Source: an uncultured Sphingomonadaceae bacterium
Lineage (GTDB): Bacteria > Pseudomonadota > Alphaproteobacteria > Sphingomonadales > Sphingomonadaceae
Assembly: GCA_947501695.1 (NCBI GenBank)
Contig: CANMWO010000001.1
Coordinates: forward strand, 1,488,001-1,552,000
Direction of reading: 5' to 3'
Length of the DNA stretch: 64,000 nt
Shown here: piece after piece, positions 55,400 through 64,000 of the stretch
How the letters are laid out: each line of letters opens with the position of its first letter
How positions within the stretch are numbered: position 1 is the first letter of the stretch
The notes under the pieces: generated by a model
What the model was told of the DNA's origin: nothing
The model's database searches: none
Seen by the model: only the letters and a program-made list of their open reading frames with translations
Position numbers and translations under genes: made by a program

Positions 55400-56920
55400 T
55401 TATCCAGAGACACCTTCTATCACCTTGAAATTCTTCACAACCTCCGGTCGCGGATAGAGCTCATCCAGCGGAACGGACTTGCCGGTATCCTGGACAATAC
55501 GGACATGTTTACGGCCGAGTTGACGGGGTTCATCAACGCCGCAGCTATGCGCCAAAACCTCGACCTCATGGACCAAACTTTTACAATAGTTCGCGACCTT
55601 GACCTTCTTGTCCGATGGATCAAGCCCACGCTGCAAACGGGGGTCATGCGTGGTAATCCCGGTTGGACAAGTATTCTTGTTGCATTTCATCGCCTGAATA
55701 CAGCCTAACGAGAACATGAATCCCCGCGCGCTATTGACGAAATCTGCGCCTGCACATAGCGCCCAAGCGACTTCGCTTGGTGTAATCCTTTTGCCCGACG
55801 CAATAATCCGGACACGCTGTCGCAGCCCATATTTATGCAAAATATCAGAAAGCATCGGCAGGCTTTCATCCAGCTGCAAACCAACATTGTCCATCAACGG
55901 CATAGGCGCGGCACCCGTCCCGCCATCGCCGCCATCGAGGGTGAAAAAATCCGGTGCACTTTCGATACCGCGACGATGAATTTCCTCGCAAAGGCTTTCC
56001 AGCCAACCATAAGCGCCAACTACGGCCTTGATACCGGTTGGCTTGCCAGTGACTTTGCGGACATGCTCGACAAAATCCAGCATGTCTTCCACGCTATTAA
56101 TCTCTGGGTGACGATTGGGAGAAATCGATGCTTGGCCTTCCGGAATGCCTCGCACTTTCGCTATTGTCTCGGTGACCTTCGCGGCTGGCAGGATGCCGCC
56201 CTTACCAGGCTTTGCGCCTTGCGACATTTTAATCTCGAACATCCGGACTTGCTCGTGGTCCGCTATTGCGCGTAGTTTATCATCATTCAGGCTACCATCA
56301 TCATTGCGCACGCCATATTTAGCGGTGCCAATCTGAAAGACAATATCACAGCCTCCTTCAAGATGATAAGGCGACAAACCGCCTTCACCGGTATTCATCC
56401 AGCATCCCGCCATTTTGGCACCGTGAGACAAAGCTTGCACGGCAGGCACAGACAGCGCACCAAAGCTCATCGCCGAAACGTTGAAAAGCGACTTTGCTTC
56501 ATAGGGTTTCTCGCAATAGGGGCCCAATGTGCACGTTGCGGTTTCGGCAGCATCTTTCTCCAATGTAGGAAACGGGCAATTTACGAAAATCGGTGTGCCT
56601 GCGGGATCAAGATTCTTGGTGGAACCAAAAGCAATAGTATTTCCAGTGCCTTTTGCCGCACGCCCAACCCATTCCCGTTCTGCGCGATTAAACGGCATTT
56701 CTTCACGGTCCATGGCAAAGAAATATTGCCGGAAAAATTCACCTAAGCTGCTGAATAGATGGCGAAAGCGACCAATGACTGGATAGTTACGGCGCACAGC
56801 GTCCTGTTTTTGTGTCACGTCTATGGCGAACAAGATAATCACAGCTGCCAGACCCAGGCCGAGCAAGAAAATCAATATGTAGGTGAGCGTGCTTAAAACA
56901 CTCAAAATTCCGTCAGCCAT
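55400..56920 (-). CDS. Membrane-anchored glutamate-synthase-like FMN/Fe-S protein
   Basis: A 506-residue protein with one N-terminal membrane segment (about 8-30), then the FMN-binding glutamate synthase domain (MNTGEGGLSPYHLEGGCD; GDGGTGAAPM) and the Cys motif CNKNTCPTGITT that binds the 3Fe-4S cluster in GltB. It has no glutaminase domain and no GltD partner beside it, so glutamate synthesis is not shown. AGGGG precedes ATG 56920. Confidence 0.88.
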   Translation of the reverse strand: MADGILSVLSTLTYILIFLLGLGLAAVIILFAIDVTQKQDAVRRNYPVIGRFRHLFSSLGEFFRQYFFAMDREEMPFNRAEREWVGRAAKGTGNTIAFGSTKNLDPAGTPIFVNCPFPTLEKDAAETATCTLGPYCEKPYEAKSLFNVSAMSFGALSVPAVQALSHGAKMAGCWMNTGEGGLSPYHLEGGCDIVFQIGTAKYGVRNDDGSLNDDKLRAIADHEQVRMFEIKMSQGAKPGKGGILPAAKVTETIAKVRGIPEGQASISPNRHPEINSVEDMLDFVEHVRKVTGKPTGIKAVVGAYGWLESLCEEIHRRGIESAPDFFTLDGGDGGTGAAPMPLMDNVGLQLDESLPMLSDILHKYGLRQRVRIIASGKRITPSEVAWALCAGADFVNSARGFMFSLGCIQAMKCNKNTCPTGITTHDPRLQRGLDPSDKKVKVANYCKSLVHEVEVLAHSCGVDEPRQLGRKHVRIVQDTGKSVPLDELYPRPEVVKNFKVIEGVSG

Positions 56921-57008
56921 CAACTATCCCCTAAAGCATCTGAAAGAGGATTAGCATTTTGCTCCCCTCAAACATAGTTCGATCGAAACGGGCAGAGGTT
57001 ACAGTCAG

Positions 57009-57986
57009 TCAAAGCTTTGGAATCTGCTGAGAGATGCAATGAAAACTTCCACCACCATGCAGCAAGGCCCTGCTGGACAGTCCCACCACTTTTCGCTTCG
57101 GAAACAATTCAGCTATGACCTGCACCGCAGCATCATCAGATTTAGCTCCATATTGCGGCACGGCGACAACCTTATTGCCGATGTAGAAATTCATATAGCT
57201 AGCAGGTGTAACCTGACCGTCAATTTCATATCTGCCTGCGGATGGAATCCGAACAACGTCCAGGCCAGCGGAGGCAGCGCGGCTCGCAGCATCGTCAAAA
57301 ATATCGCCATTAGGGTCATCAGCCTCGCCGGCTTCCGGAATTGCGACCTTACCCACCGCCACAAAGCGCGCAAGATTATCGACATGACCATCGGTATGGT
57401 CAGCCATCAACCCATCACCAAGCCAGCAGATATTTTCGATATTCAGAGCCTGCTGCAATTTCTTAAGCACCTGCTCCTTGTTCATATTTTTGTTGCGATT
57501 GGAGTTGAGCACGCATTGTTCGGTTGTGACGAGATAGCCAGCGCCGTCTCCATCAATCGCCCCGCCTTCGAGCACCCAGTCATGCGAGATGATGGACATT
57601 TCTGTTGGAGCAGCAAGGCGCTGGCCAATATCCTGATCGCCCGCCATTTCAAATTTGCGGCCCCAGCCATTGAAATCAAAGCCATGCGCCTGACGATCAT
57701 TACCATCAACCGTTATGATCGGACCGGTATCGCGCAACCAGATATCGCCAAAGGGTTCGATCAGAATATCGACTTGATTATGGACAAGCGGAACCGCCCG
57801 ATCAGCGTCACTTTGATCCCGGCAAACAAGCATGACCTGCTCGCCCTTGCCATCATCGCAAATAGCATTGGCGAAGGCCGCAACTTCACGCTGCGCCTCC
57901 GCCAATTGTTCGGGCCATTCCTCTGCATTGCCTGGGAAGCCGATCCAGACCGCTTCATGCGATTCCCATTCGGCTGGCCATCTCAT
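57009..57986 (-). CDS. aguA: Agmatine deiminase
   Basis: A 325-residue guanidino-group-modifying enzyme. The N-terminal RWPAEWESHEAVWIGFP is the AguA hallmark, with the catalytic Cys317 in HGGGSFHCISQQIP. It converts agmatine to N-carbamoylputrescine and ammonia. A TTG start 6 nt upstream (57992) is possible. It is 22 nt after the M28 lipoprotein gene on the same strand. Confidence 0.93.
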   Translation of the reverse strand: MRWPAEWESHEAVWIGFPGNAEEWPEQLAEAQREVAAFANAICDDGKGEQVMLVCRDQSDADRAVPLVHNQVDILIEPFGDIWLRDTGPIITVDGNDRQAHGFDFNGWGRKFEMAGDQDIGQRLAAPTEMSIISHDWVLEGGAIDGDGAGYLVTTEQCVLNSNRNKNMNKEQVLKKLQQALNIENICWLGDGLMADHTDGHVDNLARFVAVGKVAIPEAGEADDPNGDIFDDAASRAASAGLDVVRIPSAGRYEIDGQVTPASYMNFYIGNKVVAVPQYGAKSDDAAVQVIAELFPKRKVVGLSSRALLHGGGSFHCISQQIPKL

Positions 57987-58008
57987 CGTCAATCGGGCGC
58001 GCTAGAGC

Positions 58009-59685
58009 CTAGCTTCCGGCGCGGCTCTTGTCACGAATGTCGCGGAATTCATCGCCGTCATTCCAGTTCGGCCAATCTTCCGTCATCGCCAGCATCCGTG
58101 CCACGGTATAATAGACTTTCAGGTCACCCATGACGCCATCCCAGTTCCAGTCTGGATTAAATTCATCCTTCGGTCCGTGGTAACGATTCTCGGTATAGTC
58201 TTTGCTGATCGCTTCGCCAGCAGCACGGCCACCTTCGACAAGGTCTTCACCACCTTCGAAATAGATCATCGGCACGCCAAGCTTGGCAAAGCTGAAATGA
58301 TCAGAACGATAATAGAAACCTTTTTCCGGTGTTGGCTCGGCTTCTGCAATACGCCCATCGACAGTCAAAGCGCCTTCCAGATAGCGATCCAACTGCGATT
58401 TGCCTTTACCAACCACGACGACATTTTTCGCCGGACCGGCCATTCCGAAGGCATCCATATTTACGCCGCCAACAGTCTTGCTCAGCGGGTAGATTGGATT
58501 TTCGGCATAATATTTAGACCCGAGTAGACCAGATTCCTCTGCGGTAACTGCAAGGAAGATGATGCTACGATCCGGCGCTCCGGCTTTTACATGCGCTTCT
58601 GCAAGTGCAACCAATGCTGCGGTTCCTGTCGCGTTATCTACAGCGCCGTTACAGATATCATCGCCGTCCGGCGCTGGCTTACAGCGGCCCAAATGATCCC
58701 AATGCGCAGTATAGAGCACATATTCATCAGGCCGAGTTTTGCCTTTGATCATACCAATGACATTTTTGCTGTTCATCTTGCTAATGTCGTTTTCAAAAGA
58801 CATCGAAGCAGTCACACCCAGTGGCACGGCTTTGAAATCCTTGTTCTTCGCAGCCGTCATCATCTTTTCAAGGTCCTGACCGGCGCTTGCGAAAATCTTC
58901 GCTGCCACATCCTTCTGAACCCAGCCATTAGCTTTGGTCTGATCGGAACCACCATTGGCAGATTGCGCATAAAATTGCGGTCCGCTCCAGCTGGATTCTA
59001 CAACATTCCAGCCATAAGCTGCAGGAGCTGTATCATGAATGATCAAAGCCGCAGCCGCGCCCTGACGCGCGGCTTCTTCATATTTATAGGTCCAACGGCC
59101 ATAATAGGTCATCGCCCGGCCACCAAATTCGCCTTCGAGGCTTTCGGTACCGAAATCTGGATCATTCACTAATATGACGACAGTTTTGCCTTTGACATCG
59201 ACGCCTTCATAGTCGTTCCACTCACGCTCAGGCGCGTTGATGCCATAGCCGACGAAAACCATTTCGCTATCAGCAACATCAATTTTAGACTGTTCCTGAT
59301 AGGATGTGATTACCATTTCAGGACCATATTTGAAGCTCATATCACCAGTGCCGCCTTTTACGGTCAAAGCGGAAACATTCTTGGCTTTAATCTCGACCAG
59401 GGGGACATCCTGAAACCAGCTATCTCCATTGCCCGACTCTATGCCCGCGTCGGCAAATTTCTTAGTGAGGAGAGCAAGGGTTTTTTCTTCCCCAGCTGTG
59501 CCCGGTGCACGACCTTCATAGGCATCGGAAGATAATTCTTGAGTAATATCGCGCATCGTATCCAGAGACAATTCCGGTGCAGCAACTTCCGGTAATGGCG
59601 CAACGTTTTCAGGGTCATCTACCTTTTTACAAGCTGTCAGTACCAACGCCGGTACTAACGCGAGAGCAAACCATTTCTTTTGCAT
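58009..59685 (-). CDS. M28-family metallopeptidase lipoprotein
   Basis: A 558-residue protein with a lipoprotein signal (lipobox LTAC, Cys19), a protease-associated-like insert (about 130-250) and the M28 zinc motifs TAHWDHLGRC, NGAVDNATG and AEESGLLGSK. Probably an exported aminopeptidase. A paralogue lies at 46718-48232. It is the first gene of the leftward array that contains aguA. Confidence 0.9.
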   Translation of the reverse strand: MQKKWFALALVPALVLTACKKVDDPENVAPLPEVAAPELSLDTMRDITQELSSDAYEGRAPGTAGEEKTLALLTKKFADAGIESGNGDSWFQDVPLVEIKAKNVSALTVKGGTGDMSFKYGPEMVITSYQEQSKIDVADSEMVFVGYGINAPEREWNDYEGVDVKGKTVVILVNDPDFGTESLEGEFGGRAMTYYGRWTYKYEEAARQGAAAALIIHDTAPAAYGWNVVESSWSGPQFYAQSANGGSDQTKANGWVQKDVAAKIFASAGQDLEKMMTAAKNKDFKAVPLGVTASMSFENDISKMNSKNVIGMIKGKTRPDEYVLYTAHWDHLGRCKPAPDGDDICNGAVDNATGTAALVALAEAHVKAGAPDRSIIFLAVTAEESGLLGSKYYAENPIYPLSKTVGGVNMDAFGMAGPAKNVVVVGKGKSQLDRYLEGALTVDGRIAEAEPTPEKGFYYRSDHFSFAKLGVPMIYFEGGEDLVEGGRAAGEAISKDYTENRYHGPKDEFNPDWNWDGVMGDLKVYYTVARMLAMTEDWPNWNDGDEFRDIRDKSRAGS

Positions 59686-59787
59686 TTCAGATCCTCATCC
59701 AAATTAGTACGTTCAAATTTGATTTCAAAAGTCACTACTGACAGCCGCTAGAGTTTGACGCAAGTGGTTGGCCGCAACATGCAACAA

Positions 59788-59815
59788 AAAGGGCGGCTCT
59801 AACGGGCCGCCCTTT
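59788..59815. terminator. Terminator hairpin after rpsD
   Basis: AAAGGGCGGC (59788-59797) pairs with GCCGCCCTTT (59806-59815), a 10 bp perfect stem with an 8 nt loop. A T-run follows on the - strand, so it ends rpsD transcription; an A-rich flank on the other strand makes it possibly bidirectional. Confidence 0.85.
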
Positions 59816-59836
59816 CTATAAATATCGTCGAACCAG

Positions 59837-60451
59837 TTAGCGTGAGTAAAACTCGACGACTAGGTTTGGTTCCATTGTGACCGGATAAGGTACTTCGTCC
59901 AGCGTTGGTACGCGAACATAAGTTACTTTATCGGTGCCGTCTGGCGTTACATATTCTGGAATGTCGCGCTCTGGAAGGCTCTGTGCTTCGATAACCAAAA
60001 GCATCTGTTGCGCTTTTTCACTCAAGGAAACGATATCACCGGGCTGCACTTTACGTGAAGCAACGTTACATTTTACGCCATTGACGCGAACATGGCCGTG
60101 GCTGACGAGCTGACGAGCAGCAAAAATTGTTGGCGTGAATTTGGCGCGATATACGACCATATCCAAACGCTGCTCGAGCAAGCCAATCAGGTTCTGGCTG
60201 GTATCGCCTTTCATGCTGGAAGCTTCTTTATAAGCCCGTTTAAACTGTTTTTCGGTCACGTCGCCATAATAGCCTTTCAGCTTCTGCTTGGCGCGGAGCT
60301 GAATACCATAGTCGGAAAGCTTACTTTTGCGGCGCTGACCGTGCTGGCCGGGACCATAGTCACGACGATTGACGGGTGATTTGGGGCGGCCCCAAATATT
60401 TTCGCCCATGCGGCGATCAAGTTTATATTTCGAGCTGGTACGTTTGGTCAT
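59837..60451 (-). CDS. rpsD: 30S ribosomal protein S4
   Basis: A 204-residue S4 with the S4 RNA-binding domain ([30 protein letters not shown]). It organises the 16S rRNA body and initiates 30S assembly. AGGAG lies 8 nt before ATG 60451, and the in-frame codons 27 nt upstream are rejected. The gene stands alone with its own promoter and terminator rather than in the alpha operon. Confidence 0.97.
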   Translation of the reverse strand: MTKRTSSKYKLDRRMGENIWGRPKSPVNRRDYGPGQHGQRRKSKLSDYGIQLRAKQKLKGYYGDVTEKQFKRAYKEASSMKGDTSQNLIGLLEQRLDMVVYRAKFTPTIFAARQLVSHGHVRVNGVKCNVASRKVQPGDIVSLSEKAQQMLLVIEAQSLPERDIPEYVTPDGTDKVTYVRVPTLDEVPYPVTMEPNLVVEFYSR

Positions 60452-60561
60452 TATATGACTCCTAATTTGCTGTTTCAATTCATCCCGGAATGCACCGAAA
60501 ATCCTAAAAGATTAACGCGGCTACCGCTTCACCGGGGTGCGGAGCCAATTGCAAGAGGCGG

Positions 60562-60590
60562 CCTATGGCTATCAAACGGCCGATTGTCAA
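60562..60590 (-). promoter_or_regulatory. Candidate promoter of rpsD
   Basis: On the - strand TTGACA (60585-60590) is followed after 17 bp by CATAGG (60562-60567), about 110 bp before rpsD. The -35 is a perfect consensus, while the -10 is weak, as in some alphaproteobacterial promoters. Confidence 0.5.
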
Positions 60591-60669
60591 CAGCATTTCA
60601 CATCACAAATCTCACGAAATTCGCCATGTTTACTCGACTTGAGCGGTCGCAGTGATTAAAGGCGCAGAC

Positions 60670-60981
60670 ATGACAAAAACGACCTCACTACCGCCGATGG
60701 AAACCATGTCCGATGTCCGCAAGCAAGTGGACCGGATTGATGCCGAACTTATCGCCCTAATGACCCAACGCTTTGCCTGTATGGACGCTGCTGCGCGTAT
60801 CAAGCAGGATCGCACGGCGGTTCGCGATGAAGAACGAAAAGCACTGGTTCTGGAAAATGTTAAACAACTGGCAAGCCGCGCTGGCGTTCCAGTTCCAACC
60901 ATGGCCGCGATATGGGAAATGCTGATCGAAACATCGATCAGCTATGAAATGGAAAAATGGGATCAATTGAGAGACGGTTAG
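60670..60981 (+). CDS. aroQ: Chorismate mutase (AroQ class, monofunctional)
   Basis: A 103-residue all-helical protein. It shows the AroQ layout: VRKQVDRIDAELIALMTQR, then AARIKQDRT and MLIETSISYEM, with Arg, Lys and Glu at the usual active-site places. It converts chorismate to prephenate for Phe and Tyr synthesis. AAAGG lies 8 nt before ATG 60670, so the GTG at 60652 is not preferred. It converges on trmJ with a 12 bp gap. Confidence 0.88.
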   Translation: MTKTTSLPPMETMSDVRKQVDRIDAELIALMTQRFACMDAAARIKQDRTAVRDEERKALVLENVKQLASRAGVPVPTMAAIWEMLIETSISYEMEKWDQLRDG

Positions 60982-60993
60982 TCGCTCAAACAC

Positions 60994-61725
60994 TCATTTT
61001 TTGATAAATGGCTTTTCGAGAGAGCTGAGAACACCGCGCCACGTTTGAACCTCTTCGTTGGTCCATGCTGGCTTGGTGATCATATTACGCAGCGTTACCT
61101 TTGTGGCCGGCGTCCGGTCCGGTGGGTAGAAATATCCGGTTCCTTCGAGCGCTCGTTCCAGATGTTCATAAAAACGATCCAGCTCAATTTGCGGAGCAGG
61201 TTCGCTTTTTTTCGTCTCAATCGTCGGTTGGACCGTTGCTGCACTGTCCATTTTCGAAAGCTCATAAGCCACAAGAATCACAGCTTGCGCTAGATTGAGT
61301 GAACCAAATTCCGGATTGATCGGAACAGTGATAATCTTACGGGAAAGCTCGACATCAACCACTTCGAGGCCAGAACGTTCGGGGCCAAATAATATCGCAC
61401 ATTTTCCGCTCGCCGATGCCATATCATCCGCGGCTTCGGCAGGTGTTAGCACCTCTTTCGTCATTCCACGCTTTCGGACGGTTGTTGAATAGACATGCGA
61501 ACAATCCGCCACTGCCTCAGCCGTCGTCTTGAAAACTTGCGCTTCTTCCAAAACGCTATCAGCACCCGCCGCCGTTGGACCAGCGGACGGATTGGGCCAA
61601 CCATCACGAGGATCAACGATCCGCATTTCGGTCATGCCGAAATTCAGCATCGCGCGAGCCGCTTTACCAATATTCTCGCCAAGCTGCGGCTTTACCAGAA
61701 CGATTATCGGCTTACCGGTACTCAT
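60994..61725 (-). CDS. trmJ: tRNA/rRNA ribose 2'-O-methyltransferase, TrmJ type
   Basis: A 243-residue SPOUT methyltransferase with [32 protein letters not shown] and [14 protein letters not shown]. TrmJ methylates ribose 32 in the anticodon loop of tRNA; other SpoU enzymes look alike, so the position is inferred. The ATG overlaps the nrdR stop by 4 nt, placing it in the glyA operon. Confidence 0.88.
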   Translation of the reverse strand: MSTGKPIIVLVKPQLGENIGKAARAMLNFGMTEMRIVDPRDGWPNPSAGPTAAGADSVLEEAQVFKTTAEAVADCSHVYSTTVRKRGMTKEVLTPAEAADDMASASGKCAILFGPERSGLEVVDVELSRKIITVPINPEFGSLNLAQAVILVAYELSKMDSAATVQPTIETKKSEPAPQIELDRFYEHLERALEGTGYFYPPDRTPATKVTLRNMITKPAWTNEEVQTWRGVLSSLEKPFIKK

Positions 61726-62198
61726 TGGCTGGTGGCATCGTTGATTGCAACATCCTTCACGCTACCGGCAAATTCTTCAAAATCCTTCGCCTCGGTAAAG
61801 TCCTTATAGACCGATGCGAAGCGGATATAAGCGACGCTATCTAGCCCTTTTAAGCCGTCCATCACCATCTCACCGATGCGTTTCGACGGAATTTCGGTTT
61901 CTCCGCTGGTTTCCAACTGGCGTTGGATGCCGGATACCAACTGGTCCATCTGCTCTTGCGCGATCCCGCGTTTCCGGCAAGCCAGAGAGACTGATAAATC
62001 AATCTTGGATCGGTCGAACGTCTCCCGACGGTCCTCGCTTTTCACCACAGTGATCTCGCGAAGCTGGATCCGCTCAAAGGTCGTGAACCGGGCACCACAG
62101 CCTTCGCATTGCCGCCGGCGGCGGATGGTTGTGCCATCTTCAGTCGGACGACTATCTTTTACCTGGCTATCATCATGAGCACAAAAGGGACAACGCAT
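61722..62198 (-). CDS. nrdR: Transcriptional repressor NrdR
   Basis: A 158-residue repressor of ribonucleotide reductase genes. The zinc ribbon is CPFC (3-6) and CEGC (31-34), followed by the ATP-cone domain. It binds NrdR boxes before nrd genes, none of which lie in this window. It lies 15 nt after glyA. Confidence 0.96.
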   Translation of the reverse strand: MRCPFCAHDDSQVKDSRPTEDGTTIRRRRQCEGCGARFTTFERIQLREITVVKSEDRRETFDRSKIDLSVSLACRKRGIAQEQMDQLVSGIQRQLETSGETEIPSKRIGEMVMDGLKGLDSVAYIRFASVYKDFTEAKDFEEFAGSVKDVAINDATSQ

Positions 62199-62213
62199 AA
62201 GAGGTTTGTTCGC

Positions 62214-63521
62214 TTATTCTGGGTAAATCGGAAAACGGTTGCAAAGCGTTTGAACACGGTCACGGACGTCAGCTTCCACGGCAGGATCACCGCTCTCACC
62301 TTTTTCGCGAAGACCATCCAACACATCAGCCACCATATCGCCAATCATTTGAAATTCCGCCGGGCCAAAGCCGCGCGTTGTTCCAGCCGGTGAACCAACA
62401 CGAATACCACTGGTTTTCATCGGTGGCTGAGGATCATTGGGAATGCTGTTCTTGTTGCAGGTAATACCGGCGCGTTCGAGCGCTTCATCAGCATCACGAC
62501 CAGTGATGCCCAGAGGTGAAAGGTCAACAAGCGCAAGGTGGGTATCGGTCCCGCCAGCGACGAGATTGGCGCCACGTTCTTTCAGACGCGCAGCCAAAAT
62601 TTTAGCATTTTCGATCACTGCTGCAGAATAGCTTGCAAATTCAGGCCGCAACGCTTCACCAAAAGCGACAGCTTTTGCCGCGATCACATGCATCAACGGA
62701 CCGCCCTGTAGACCAGGAAAAACTGCCGAATTTATTTTCTTAGCAATGACTTCATCATTGGTCAGCACCATACCGCCACGTGGGCCGCGTAAGGTTTTAT
62801 GCGTTGTTGTCGTCACTACATCGGCATATTCTAGCGGGCTGGGATGATAGCCGGCGGCCACCAATCCAGCGAAATGAGCCATGTCGACCATGAAGAGCGC
62901 GCCTACTGCATCGGCAATCTCGCGAAACTTGGCAAAATCAATTTGGCGTGGATAGGCGGACCCACCAGCAATGATCAGTTTCGGCTGATGCTCTTTAGCA
63001 AGCGCTTCAACTTCTTCATAGTTGATCAGATGATCATCTTCATTCACGCCATATTGAATAGCGTTAAACCATTTGCCCGATTGAGCAGGTTTCGCGCCAT
63101 GGGTCAAATGTCCGCCAGCATCCAATGACATACCAAGAATGGTGTCACCCGGCTTGGTCAATGCGAGCATCACAGCACCATTGGCCTGTGCACCTGAATG
63201 CGGTTGCACATTGGCAAAGCCGCAATTGAACAACTGTTTCGCTCGCTCAATGGCCAAGGTTTCAACATCGTCAGATGGCGCGCAGCCCTGATAATAGCGG
63301 CGGCCCGGATAGCCTTCTGCATATTTGTTGGTAAACACCGAACCCTGCGCCTGCAACACAGCCTTGGACACAATGTTTTCAGAAGCAATCAGCTCAATCT
63401 GATTTTGTTGGCGCGACATTTCCGCATTAATCGCTCCCGCAACCGCTGGATCGCTCTCATCTACCGAAAAGTCAAAAAATCCTGTCTGGCGGATATCCTG
63501 CATATCTGCGACGTTACTCAT
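62214..63521 (-). CDS. glyA: Serine hydroxymethyltransferase
   Basis: A 435-residue PLP enzyme moving one-carbon units between serine/glycine and tetrahydrofolate. The PLP lysine lies in [14 protein letters not shown]. Motifs ([24 protein letters not shown]) and length match GlyA. The ATG overlaps the rpiB stop by 4 nt. Confidence 0.97.
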   Translation of the reverse strand: MSNVADMQDIRQTGFFDFSVDESDPAVAGAINAEMSRQQNQIELIASENIVSKAVLQAQGSVFTNKYAEGYPGRRYYQGCAPSDDVETLAIERAKQLFNCGFANVQPHSGAQANGAVMLALTKPGDTILGMSLDAGGHLTHGAKPAQSGKWFNAIQYGVNEDDHLINYEEVEALAKEHQPKLIIAGGSAYPRQIDFAKFREIADAVGALFMVDMAHFAGLVAAGYHPSPLEYADVVTTTTHKTLRGPRGGMVLTNDEVIAKKINSAVFPGLQGGPLMHVIAAKAVAFGEALRPEFASYSAAVIENAKILAARLKERGANLVAGGTDTHLALVDLSPLGITGRDADEALERAGITCNKNSIPNDPQPPMKTSGIRVGSPAGTTRGFGPAEFQMIGDMVADVLDGLREKGESGDPAVEADVRDRVQTLCNRFPIYPE

Positions 63522-63970
63522 GAGGCTGCTCCTTCTATTTGTGGGGCGGAAAGCTTATCGACGCGGCGCTGATGCCGATCTCCGCCAAAATCTGTGTTCA
63601 AGAAATTATTCAGGCAATCTTTCGCTATTTCGATCCCGACCAAACGCGCGCCTATGGCAATCACATTCGCGTCATTATGTTCGCGAGCGAGTTTAGCCGA
63701 AAGGCCTTCAGAAACCAAAGCGCAGCGACAATCAGGATTGCGGTTGACGGCAATGGATATGCCGATACCGGAACCGCAAAGCGCTACGCCGCGTTCCGCA
63801 TCGCCAGAAGCCACAGCATTAGCCAGCTTGTATCCATAATCTGGGTAGTCGACGCTTTCGGTTGTCATCGGTCCCAAGTCATTCACATCATGCCCGGCAT
63901 TGGAAAGCCACTCGACCAAAGCCGTTTTCATTTCAATTGCTGCATGATCAGAAGCAATAGCAACGCGCAT
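63518..63970 (-). CDS. rpiB: Ribose-5-phosphate isomerase B
   Basis: A 150-residue isomerase of the pentose phosphate pathway. SDHAAIEMK and [13 protein letters not shown] hold the active-site Cys and phosphate-binding residues. ATG 63970 is the start, and a TTG 18 nt upstream is rejected. It precedes glyA with a 4 nt overlap, the usual alphaproteobacterial arrangement. Upstream sequence runs out at the window end. Confidence 0.95.
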   Translation of the reverse strand: MRVAIASDHAAIEMKTALVEWLSNAGHDVNDLGPMTTESVDYPDYGYKLANAVASGDAERGVALCGSGIGISIAVNRNPDCRCALVSEGLSAKLAREHNDANVIAIGARLVGIEIAKDCLNNFLNTDFGGDRHQRRVDKLSAPQIEGAAS

Positions 63971-64000
63971 AGACAGGTTTTCCTTCAATCAATGTAAGAA

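Noticed and set aside
57039-58133. 364-codon open frame on + strand
   Set aside because: It lies opposite agmatine deiminase, and its translation shows no protein-like motifs. It is a shadow of the real gene.

Overview
The window looks like ordinary chromosome from an alphaproteobacterium of moderate GC content, most probably a sphingomonad of the Sphingorhabdus/Parasphingorhabdus/Sphingopyxis type. This is inferred from protein character and gene order, not from a search. Supporting signs are the trpF-trpB-trpA-accD-folC order, an rpiB-glyA-nrdR block, a GTTC-N7-GTTC LexA-type box before uvrD/pcrA, a KorAB 2-oxoacid:acceptor oxidoreductase and exported M28 peptidases. I see no rRNA, tRNA, insertion sequence, prophage, CRISPR array or replication origin.

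Layout: 1-5316 holds a truncated radC, a DoxX/NDH-2 fusion, a phosphofructokinase and purB. 5405-11569 is one forward unit (lapA-like, pyrF, trpF, trpB, a small membrane protein, trpA, accD, folC). 11574-16506 holds a TPR membrane protein, an AmpG-type permease, a DUF1223 protein, a pseudouridine synthase, rsmD and a REP-like inverted repeat. 16507-21517 holds a tiny secreted peptide, an SOS-type box with uvrD/pcrA, a GMC oxidoreductase and an L,D-transpeptidase. 21518-23676 looks eroded: a gene stopped by a nonsense codon sits beside an MFS gene with no canonical start at the expected place. 23696-31465 covers sulfur assimilation (cysteine synthase), a dienelactone hydrolase, an acyl-CoA dehydrogenase with its MerR regulator, hisI and purF. 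31458-40535 is a leftward stretch (serine hydrolase, CFA synthase, SDR, photolyase, YdjM-like protein, korAB).

40735-46655 has an esterase overlapping rppH, a DUF481 protein, a TPR protein, a frameshifted rsmB, a small exported protein and guaB. 46718-52103 has an M28 peptidase, an SPFH/NfeD pair, two related small DGDG-tailed proteins, DUF3597 and a type 5 uracil-DNA glycosylase. 52078-59685 is a seven-gene leftward array containing both agmatine-to-putrescine enzymes (AguA, AguB), two tandem exported methyltransferase-fold proteins, a glutamate-synthase-like flavoprotein and a second M28 peptidase. 59837-63970 has rpsD, chorismate mutase and the rpiB-glyA-nrdR-trmJ operon.

Most genes are housekeeping (purine, pyrimidine, tryptophan, folate and fatty-acid synthesis, translation). 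I found no convincing new multi-gene defence or mobile system. The observations most worth following are the rsmB frameshift, the SOS-type box, the small gene translationally linked inside the trp operon, the DoxX-NDH-2 fusion, and the tandem exported SAM-fold proteins within a putrescine-synthesis array.
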